Source: Alteromonas genovensis
Lineage (GTDB): Bacteria; Pseudomonadota; Gammaproteobacteria; Enterobacterales; Alteromonadaceae
DNA: 64,000 nt
Reading direction: 5' to 3'
Assembly (NCBI RefSeq): GCF_010500895.1
Contig: NZ_JAAAWO010000008.1
Span: forward strand, 119,537 to 183,536
In this document: positions 57,339-64,000 of the stretch, piece after piece
Layout: each line of letters begins with the position of its first letter
How positions within the stretch are numbered: the first letter of the stretch is position 1
Notes under the pieces: model-generated
Databases searched by the model: none
What the model was told of the DNA's origin: nothing
Seen by the model: only the letters and a program-made list of their open reading frames with translations
Position numbers and translations under genes: made by a program

Positions 57339-59033
57339 ATGGGAAAAGTAATTAATCTGCGTAAAACAAGGAAAACGCTGTTTTCGTTGTTAAAACCTGA
57401 AGCCAGCTTCTTTTCAGTAGCAATAGCCTACGGTGTGGCAATAAGTTTAATGACATTGGCAGTACCTATTGCGGTACAAACCCTGATAAACAGTATCGCT
57501 AACATCGGTTCAACGCGAGCCGTGGTGATACTGGCCATGGTGCTGTTTTTCACGCTATTCACCTCTGGCGTGTTCAGTGCCCTTCGCATGCGAATAATGG
57601 AGTATTACGAGCGAAAGGTATACGCGCGCCTTACATCCGATATTGGCCTACGCACTATTATGGCGCCTCATAGCTATTTCGAAGGTCGTCAAAACATCAG
57701 TATGACCCAACGTTATTTCGACATAATGACGTTACAAAAGAACATTCCCTCGCTCATGATTGATGGCTTTGCATTGGTATTGCAAATGCTGGTGGGCTTT
57801 ACCTTAGTATCTTTTTATCACCCAACCTTGTTGGCGTTTAATGTGGTACTTATTCTTGTGATGTATGCGGTTTGGAAAATTTGGGGGCGGGGCGCTAAGC
57901 GCACGGCAATTCAATTATCCACTGCAAAGTATAATTCAGCTAAATGGCTACACGATATTGCAAGTGCTCACGAGTTCTTCAAATCTGCCGATCACGTTGA
58001 ATACGCAGGAAAGACTACCGAAGGCTATATCGGCGATTATATTCAAAAACATAAAAACCACTTTCATTATACCTTCTCGCAAGTTGTTATGTTTTTGCTA
58101 CTTTATGCAGTGGCCAGTGCGTCATTGCTAGGTATTGGCGGCGTATTAGTCGTGCAGGGGCAGCTTTCTATCGGTCAGCTTGTTGCTGCAGAGTTGATAA
58201 TGTCAGCAGTATTCCTTGGCCTATCTCGTTTTACTCAATATCTAAAGCTGTACTATGAACTCTATGGTGCAGCTGAAAAGCTAGGCAGTGCACTTGCTAT
58301 GCCGCAGGAATCACTTCATTCGAATGCCGAGCATATACCAGAGTCTTCCAAGCTTACATTTAATAAACTAATGCTTAAGCATGGTGACGATCACTGTCAC
58401 ATCGACATTACGCTTGAGTCCGGAACGCAGTATTTTATTACAACAGAAAAGAGCTGGGTACAGCGAGAGTTACTAGGGCTATTAAAGCGTTACGAACCTG
58501 TGCGCTCAGGTGAAATCACGTTAGATAATTTAAGTTTGAATGACTACGATATTCACGAACTTCGTCAAGCGGTGACCATTCTCGACCGTTCATTAATTAT
58601 CGAAGTGTCGATTGAGCAATATTTAAAGCTTGCTCAGCCAAAGGCAAGTTATGCTGATATCCGCGCGGCTTTAGAAATGGTGGAGCTAACGACGGCCATC
58701 GATGCGTTACCTGATGGCTTGAGAACCCAAGTCTCCGTGATGGGGGCGCCGTTGCAGCCATTACAGTTTTTGTTATTAAAATTAGCCGCAGCGATTATCG
58801 CTAAACCTCAAATTCTGATTTTAAATCAGCATTTCGACGCTATACCGCCAGCGTTAAGAATACGATTGCTCGAGCGATTAAAGGAATGCGACTTTACTGT
58901 GCTGTACTTTTCTAATATGCCCATTCCTGAATGCGCTACCGGCTTATTGCATCTTCATGACGACGCACAAGTAACGCATTACAATAATAGCGATAAAAGC
59001 GCTTCAGATGAGCATGTTAAGGAGGACAGTTAA
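57339..59033 (+). CDS. ABC exporter of type I secretion type with degenerate ATPase domain
   Basis: 564 residues. The N-terminal half (about 20-300) is a six-helix exporter domain (VAIAYGVAISLMTLAVPIAV; FSQVVMFLLLYAVASASLLG). The C-terminal nucleotide-binding domain (about 340-550) aligns in outline (RSGEITLDNLSLNDYDIHEL, ELTTAIDALPDGLRTQVSVM), but the motifs are lost. Walker A is replaced by TTEKSWVQREL (about 368-378), the LSGGQ signature by GAPLQPLQ (about 468-475) and Walker B/Glu by ILILNQHFD (about 491-499). The H-loop His is missing. Length and frame are intact, so it is not simply a pseudogene. It would need another ATPase or act by a non-ATP mechanism. Confidence 0.85.
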   Translation: MGKVINLRKTRKTLFSLLKPEASFFSVAIAYGVAISLMTLAVPIAVQTLINSIANIGSTRAVVILAMVLFFTLFTSGVFSALRMRIMEYYERKVYARLTSDIGLRTIMAPHSYFEGRQNISMTQRYFDIMTLQKNIPSLMIDGFALVLQMLVGFTLVSFYHPTLLAFNVVLILVMYAVWKIWGRGAKRTAIQLSTAKYNSAKWLHDIASAHEFFKSADHVEYAGKTTEGYIGDYIQKHKNHFHYTFSQVVMFLLLYAVASASLLGIGGVLVVQGQLSIGQLVAAELIMSAVFLGLSRFTQYLKLYYELYGAAEKLGSALAMPQESLHSNAEHIPESSKLTFNKLMLKHGDDHCHIDITLESGTQYFITTEKSWVQRELLGLLKRYEPVRSGEITLDNLSLNDYDIHELRQAVTILDRSLIIEVSIEQYLKLAQPKASYADIRAALEMVELTTAIDALPDGLRTQVSVMGAPLQPLQFLLLKLAAAIIAKPQILILNQHFDAIPPALRIRLLERLKECDFTVLYFSNMPIPECATGLLHLHDDAQVTHYNNSDKSASDEHVKEDS

Positions 59034-60083
59034 ATGAATAATGCTGAACGTCGTTTTTTAGATAACATGAAGTCGCTGCCTGCCTTACGGGTGCCTAAAT
59101 TACACAGAGTGGTATGCGGCATTATTGTGTTTTTGATTATAGTTTCAGGTTTTACTCTGTACTTTACACCTTGGATCCAGACAGCCTACGGCACAGGCAT
59201 GGTAGATTCTTTGGACCCCGAAGATCGCATGCAGCCTATTAACGCGCTGGTGGATGGGCAGGTGAAGAAGTGGCATGTAAGGGAAGGCCAGCAGATCAAA
59301 GCGGGTGCGCCAATCGTTACGCTTATTGATATAGATGCACAGCGTCTAGAAAAGTTAGAGTCGCAGTTAGCTGCGGCCAACTTAAAAAACCAAGCTAATG
59401 AAACCGCTGTGCGAAACGCCGAGAATAACCTGCAGCGTCAGATAAGCCTTGAGAAGCAGGGGCTAGTGTCGCGCAAAGAAGTGGAGAACGCTCAAATAAA
59501 AGTGGAAGAGTTGCGAGCGAAAGCAGCGGCGTCGGTAACAGAAATTAACGATGTAAGTATGACGTTATCTCGCCAGTCTACGCAAACCAAAGTGGCGCCG
59601 GTTGATGGCACAGTGGTGAGATTGTTATCTGGCGGCGTGTCTACTTTCGTAAAATCAGGAGACATTTTAGGCCAGTTTATCCCTGCTGATGCAAAACGCA
59701 GTGTGAGAATAACGGTTAGGGGGCTAGATGCTCCGTTAGTAACACCAGGCGCAAAAGCGCGTATACAATTTGACGGGTGGCCGGTGTTTCAATTTAGCGG
59801 GTGGCCTGGTGCTGCAATAGGTACGTTCGGTGGGGAAGTGGTGTACGTAGAGCCGGTGGCAAATACCATGGGGGAGTTTCAGGTATGGATAAAACCCGAT
59901 AAAGATGACGTGGCCTGGCCGGCAGAAAGTTCAGCACGCTTGGGAAGCCAGGTAAGAGCGTGGATATTGCTTGAAGAAGTTCGCTTAGGTTATGAAATGT
60001 GGCGTCAGTTAAATAATTTCCCACCTAAACCTACAGTACAGCCACAAACTACCGCCACTGCGAAAGGAAGCGGTCGGTTATGA
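59034..60083 (+). CDS. HlyD-family membrane-fusion protein
   Basis: 349 residues, directly after the ABC gene stop (TAAATG) behind AAGGAGGAC. A single membrane helix (about 24-47; VVCGIIVFLIIVSGF) is followed by the split lipoyl domain (ALVDGQVKKWHVREGQQIKAG; APVDGTVVRLLSGG). A coiled-coil hairpin lies between its halves (about 98-180), then a beta-barrel region (about 210-330). It bridges the inner-membrane exporter to the TolC-like protein. Confidence 0.9.
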   Translation: MNNAERRFLDNMKSLPALRVPKLHRVVCGIIVFLIIVSGFTLYFTPWIQTAYGTGMVDSLDPEDRMQPINALVDGQVKKWHVREGQQIKAGAPIVTLIDIDAQRLEKLESQLAAANLKNQANETAVRNAENNLQRQISLEKQGLVSRKEVENAQIKVEELRAKAAASVTEINDVSMTLSRQSTQTKVAPVDGTVVRLLSGGVSTFVKSGDILGQFIPADAKRSVRITVRGLDAPLVTPGAKARIQFDGWPVFQFSGWPGAAIGTFGGEVVYVEPVANTMGEFQVWIKPDKDDVAWPAESSARLGSQVRAWILLEEVRLGYEMWRQLNNFPPKPTVQPQTTATAKGSGRL

Positions 60084-61519
60084 GCAATAAAGTGAAGCTC
60101 AGTTACTTTCTTAATTCAGCCGTGGTTGCTTTAACATTAAGTGGTATATCTGGCGTACATGCAGTAGAAAATACAGCCAACCAGGTTCCTGCGCCAAGTA
60201 TTAATGAATTCATAGATAGCATGACTCAGTACCACCCCTATGTACTGGCGATTAACGAAGGCAATTACCAGGCGGCCGCTGAAGTGGAAATTGCGCGAAG
60301 CAGTTTCGACCCATTCATAGAGCAGAAAACAAAAAGCCGCGTGAGCGGGTATTACGACGGAACGAACTTAACCCAGCGTTTTACAAACCCGATTGAAGAC
60401 TATAATGCCAATGTATTTACCGAGTATCGTATTGCTGCTGGCGACTTCCCTGCTTACGAAGGTGGTTACGATACACTTTCTGCTGGAGAGGCGAGCGTTG
60501 GTGTTGCTATGTCGTTGCTACAAAATCGTGAAATAGACAAGCGCAGAACCGAGCTTCGAAATGCAGGGCTGGCTACGGCGCAGTGGGAAGCGCAAGCCAC
60601 CAGTATGCTCAATAACTTCATTTATAAAGGGGTTACTGAATACATATCTTGGTATGAAAGTGCGCTGCAAATTAAGGCGGTAGATAATTTGCTTGTTACT
60701 GCCCAAGATCGGGAAAAAGCGTTGACCACACGTGTTGAAAAGGGCGACCTTGCCAATATCGTGTTGGTAGAGTTTCAAGCAAATATAATGCAGCAGCGAT
60801 TGTTACTTGCCGAACTTAAGCAAAAGCGCGACGCTCATGCTCAAATGTTGTCGTTCTATTGGCGCTCTCCTCAGGGAGACATGATGTCTTTTAATGCTGA
60901 TACACCGCCAAATGATATCGAATGGCCCTTTTGGGTGGGCGACGCACAAATTATGGCGTTGCGTAAAGCCTTGCGCCAACACCCAGAACTTGATGTGATG
61001 CAGTTAGAGCAGCAAGTGGTAAAAAACAAAACTGCGCTAGCCAATAATGCCTTACTGCCAAAGCTCGATTTACAAGCGTCTATTGCTCGAGATATCGGGG
61101 CAGGATCTGAAACATTAGAAGGTACAGAGACTAAACTCGGCCTTTCGTTTTCTTATCCACTTGGTAACCGAAAGGCCAAAGCGGAACGCTCTCAGTTACT
61201 CTCTAAGCAGCGGGAGTTAGGACACAAGTTTACCTCAATCCAGCAGTCGATCATGCAACGCTTCGAACAAGCTTATGTATATTGGACTCAAGCAAAAGAC
61301 ATTGCTGCGCTACAAAGCGAAAATGCGTCACTTGCTAGAAAATTGTCACGGGTAGAGAGAACGCGGTTTGATGCCGGTGATAGCGATATGTTTGTATTAA
61401 ATGCTAGAGCGCAAAATGAAATTAAGGCGCAGATCAAAGAAATAAAAGCCAAAGTAGATTTATTGAAAGCAGAACTCATGCTTTATAAAGAAGCAGCCAT
61501 GCTGTATGAAATGAAATAG
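60080..61519 (+). CDS. TolC-family outer-membrane efflux protein
   Basis: 479 residues, overlapping the HlyD gene by 4 bases (ATGA). Signal peptide (about 1-28; SAVVALTLSGISGVHA). Two OEP repeats of long helices follow: MTQYHPYVLAINEGNYQAAA, EIARSSFDPFIEQKTK and, in the second, LRQHPELDVMQLEQQVVKNK and FSYPLGNRKAKAERSQLL. The third component of the tripartite system, it would form the outer-membrane channel. Confidence 0.9.
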   Translation: MSNKVKLSYFLNSAVVALTLSGISGVHAVENTANQVPAPSINEFIDSMTQYHPYVLAINEGNYQAAAEVEIARSSFDPFIEQKTKSRVSGYYDGTNLTQRFTNPIEDYNANVFTEYRIAAGDFPAYEGGYDTLSAGEASVGVAMSLLQNREIDKRRTELRNAGLATAQWEAQATSMLNNFIYKGVTEYISWYESALQIKAVDNLLVTAQDREKALTTRVEKGDLANIVLVEFQANIMQQRLLLAELKQKRDAHAQMLSFYWRSPQGDMMSFNADTPPNDIEWPFWVGDAQIMALRKALRQHPELDVMQLEQQVVKNKTALANNALLPKLDLQASIARDIGAGSETLEGTETKLGLSFSYPLGNRKAKAERSQLLSKQRELGHKFTSIQQSIMQRFEQAYVYWTQAKDIAALQSENASLARKLSRVERTRFDAGDSDMFVLNARAQNEIKAQIKEIKAKVDLLKAELMLYKEAAMLYEMK

Positions 61520-61640
61520 CGCGTTAAATGCCTTTGATGAGAGCGCAAAAAAGCGCGCTGTGTTGGTATGTGAGCGTATTTGTTTCAGCTACAAATGAAT
61601 TTTGAATGTTGTTGAGTTCGTTATGACGACTTTTAACAGC

Positions 61641-61668
61641 AATGCAGGTAACTAACGTTACCTGCATT
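61641..61668. terminator. Symmetrical hairpin between convergent genes
   Basis: A perfect 12-bp stem AATGCAGGTAAC/GTTACCTGCATT with a TAAC loop, between the TolC-like gene (plus strand) and the repeat protein (minus strand). The T tracts are weak, so terminator action is only probable. Confidence 0.5.
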
Positions 61669-61749
61669 ACTATAAATCAGAGCACTATTAATCTGCAGTG
61701 CTATCAACCGCCAGTATTATGAAACCAAAGCCCCAAAGGCGATATCAAC

Positions 61750-62595
61750 CTAATTACCTACGGCAGCGGTAAAGTCACTTTCGCTTAGTCCTGCAGACAG
61801 AGCATATTCTTTAAGCTTTATCTGAGATACGCCAGAGTTGTTCGCAGTATTTAAAATACGCATTATCTGTTCGCGTTGTTGCGATGACTCGCGAACAGCA
61901 GTTTCTACTACCTTTTCGGCTTTATTAGGGAATACGGCTAACAAAGCGTCAACAACATATTCACCAACAAAGGGTACCGCGTTGAGCGCGCTTGTCATTA
62001 TCTCGACAATTTTGTTTGGGTGCTCTTGGGAAAGTGTTTGTACAATACTGTCGGCAGAGTCTGGCTGAGTAAGCACGGCAACACGTACTATTTCATCAAG
62101 TTCTTCTGGTGTAGCCATTGCAGCCGCGTGAACAACAAAATCCACGTAAGTCGGTTCAGCTGTTATAGCTAGCTTAACGATATTCGGACAGCTGCTTACT
62201 TCTTTCTCGATAGCAAGCTTAACAATTTCTTCGGTAGACGAAGGTTGCGCCGATATTGCAGCGAAGATGATCTCTCTGTATTTATCGGGGTATGTGTCTA
62301 ATGCAATGTCTACCACAAGCACGATGTCCTGCGGATAGTGCCCAGCGATAGAGCTTATAGCTCTTCCCACTGACATAGTCTGATCTACCTGGCGCTTTAA
62401 AAAAGCGGTTTGAAACTTAGTAGATTGACTCACCTCATCTTTTGGCACTACTGAGGGGCCTGCAGATTCGTTAGATTCTGTAAGGGGTGAAACTTCTTGC
62501 GACGCTTCCTGTGCATTTGCTGATGTAACAACACCGATACTGAGAAAACCAGCTGATAACAGTGATGCCGACAGAATTGTTAGCGTTCTTGACAT
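61750..62595 (-). CDS. Exported protein of short helical repeats
   Basis: 281 residues. A signal peptide (1-28) ends TSANAQ. After a Ser/Glu-rich linker (29-70) come about ten units of 14-18 residues (about 85-235), each starting with Pro and continuing as one amphipathic helix with an IV..A pattern: YPDKYREIIFAAISAQ, PSSTEEIVKLAIEKE, PEELDEIVRVAVLTQ, PDSADSIVQTLSQEH. The tail (240-281) is helical and Ser/Asn-rich. No family is recognised. It is periplasmic or secreted. Position and convergent orientation do not place it in the exporter operon, although a substrate role is possible. Confidence 0.75.
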   Translation of the reverse strand: MSRTLTILSASLLSAGFLSIGVVTSANAQEASQEVSPLTESNESAGPSVVPKDEVSQSTKFQTAFLKRQVDQTMSVGRAISSIAGHYPQDIVLVVDIALDTYPDKYREIIFAAISAQPSSTEEIVKLAIEKEVSSCPNIVKLAITAEPTYVDFVVHAAAMATPEELDEIVRVAVLTQPDSADSIVQTLSQEHPNKIVEIMTSALNAVPFVGEYVVDALLAVFPNKAEKVVETAVRESSQQREQIMRILNTANNSGVSQIKLKEYALSAGLSESDFTAAVGN

Positions 62596-63158
62596 AAATC
62601 CACCTTTTATAATTATTGCGTAGCTTTATAACGATGCTGCTGTACTCGCTGCTGTGCTAGCTTTTGTAGTAGCTATAGCAAAGCGCTTCTACGAATGCGC
62701 CCTACTTACACACTTGGAGCCGTACACTTATATAGGTATTAACTACTGTAAATAACTTAGACAGGTTACCCACTTTACTGTGAAATAATCACTGTAAGAG
62801 GTGCACCGTAAATGTTAAACACAAAACTAACGTTATAAAGGTACAAGCAATACCAGTACATACTATAAGGGCAGGTGCGTTACTCAACGTGTTCGACATT
62901 CGTTTCGATGTCGTTTGGTTTATGCACCCAGCCTTTATTTGCTTTTATCGCTTTTATGTAAAAAGCGACGTTCGATAACATATATAAAGCTGTTATCGGC
63001 AGCGATCGTTTACCACTTAGTGGTAACTACTATATAGGATCTGAAGCCTCATCCTATTAGTAATTAGTCCACATTGTCTACTAATTATCACATCTGACTA
63101 AAAATTAGACGCCTGGTTCACTTTTATCGACTTTTTATTACTTTTTCATGAATAAAGG
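62596..63158. other. Intergenic region upstream of the rRNA promoters
   Basis: No gene is seen in these 563 bases. They hold the 5' region of the minus-strand repeat protein and a 17-base near-palindrome TTACCACT-T-AGTGGTAA (63010-63026). AT-rich sequence follows that may serve as upstream activating region for the rrn promoters. No tRNA was found. Confidence 0.5.
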
Positions 63159-63186
63159 TTGACGTGAGCGCTCAGATCCCTAAAAT
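63159..63186 (+). promoter_or_regulatory. rrn promoter P1
   Basis: TTGACG (63159-63164), a 16-base spacer, TAAAAT (63181-63186) and a GCGC discriminator, as in stringently controlled rRNA promoters. It is about 315 bases before the mature 16S end. Confidence 0.75.
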
Positions 63187-63321
63187 GCGCATCCGCTTCG
63201 GGGGAAAAGCAAAACGACTTACCCAGCTCTTAGCAAGAGAAGCAAGTCTTTACTAACCGTTAAGGCCAGTAAAGGCGGGAGTTTCGAAGTTAGCCTTAAG
63301 AAAATAAATTTTCAAAAAGTG

Positions 63322-63349
63322 TTGACAGCAAAAACTTCCAGCGTATAAT
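63322..63349 (+). promoter_or_regulatory. rrn promoter P2
   Basis: TTGACA (63322-63327), a 16-base spacer, TATAAT (63344-63349), and the GCGC discriminator. The A/T-rich segment just upstream (63301-63320) resembles an UP element. It is a consensus promoter. Confidence 0.9.
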
Positions 63350-63421
63350 GCGCACCTCACTCAAACGGAGTGAGTCACCAAGAAGCAACGGCTTACGGTG
63401 AGGTTGCACTAGCAACCACGT

Positions 63422-63466
63422 TCTTTAACAATTTAGACAAGACAATCTGTGTGGGCACTCGTTAAG
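63422..63466 (+). promoter_or_regulatory. rrn leader with box A/antitermination-type sequence
   Basis: The leader contains TTCTTTAACAATTTAGACAA followed by GACAATCTGTGTGGGCACTC, nearly identical to the E. coli rrn leader before 16S rRNA. This segment takes part in antitermination and 16S processing. Confidence 0.8.
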
Positions 63467-63500
63467 AGTGTCTATACGACGATTCATAATTCGATATATT

Positions 63501-64000
<500 letters not shown>

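Noticed and set aside
57339..59033. Pseudogene call for the ABC exporter
   Set aside because: The frame is intact over 564 codons, tightly coupled to intact HlyD and TolC genes, and only the ATPase motifs have diverged.
62596..63500. tRNA or small gene upstream of 16S rRNA
   Set aside because: No cloverleaf with a GTTCRANNC-type T arm and no open frame with a start signal were seen.

Overview
The window comes from a marine gammaproteobacterium of the Alteromonas type. The main evidence is the first 500 nt of a 16S rRNA gene at the right end, whose variable regions resemble Alteromonas macleodii-like sequences from memory. The gene order and sequences of the spc and alpha ribosomal operons agree with this. 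No database search was possible, so family names rest on recognised motifs and remembered homologues.

Layout. (1) 1-2517: 3' part of rnr (RNase R) and rlmB. (2) 2602-4310: a REP-associated tyrosine transposase (RAYT) flanked by short GCCTGTC repeats, reversed on its left and forward on its right. (3) 4580-8091: a secreted subtilisin-like protease and a DUF4397-like lipoprotein. The lipoprotein's signal-peptide region carries three in-frame copies of the same GCCTGTC repeat. (4) 8556-17091: the spc operon (rplN to rpmJ, with secY) and the alpha operon (rpsM to rplQ, with rpoA), including a recognisable S4-binding leader before rpsM. (5) 17470-18834: an orphan flagellin between GGGGTCAGA-type repeats. 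(6) 19017-55904: a large surface-glycan island. (7) 56332-61519: an NhaR-like LysR regulator divergent from an ABC exporter, HlyD and TolC operon whose ABC ATPase domain has lost its ATP-binding motifs. (8) 61750-62595: an exported protein made of about ten short helical repeats, on the minus strand. (9) 63159 to the end: two tandem rRNA promoters, an rrn leader and the start of 16S rRNA.

The glycan island can be read as a pathway. manB and manC make GDP-mannose. gmd, a colC-like reductase and colD (His in place of the PLP lysine) then predict GDP-L-colitose, with the mannosyl hydrolase gmm alongside, as in E. coli colitose O-antigen clusters. glmS and glmM feed UDP-GlcNAc, ugd makes UDP-glucuronate and rmlACDB make dTDP-rhamnose. 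The assembly genes include a close relative of the Pasteurella hyaluronan/chondroitin synthases (class II, two GT2 domains). Two GDP-sugar (fucosyltransferase-like) transferases and several GT2 or GT2-GT4 fusions are also present. Two AlgJ/AlgX-like acetyltransferase-type proteins, a carbohydrate sulfotransferase-like protein and a coiled-coil methyltransferase complete the set. Four proteins share a repeated module of about 40 residues (WY..YPDV ... HY...G..EGR). I see no Wzx, Wzy, initiating transferase or ABC glycan exporter in the island.

The observations most worth following up are the glycosaminoglycan-synthase homologue beside a colitose pathway and a sulfotransferase, the shared YPDV/EGR module, the ATPase-dead exporter, and the RAYT repeat family invading a lipoprotein signal peptide.
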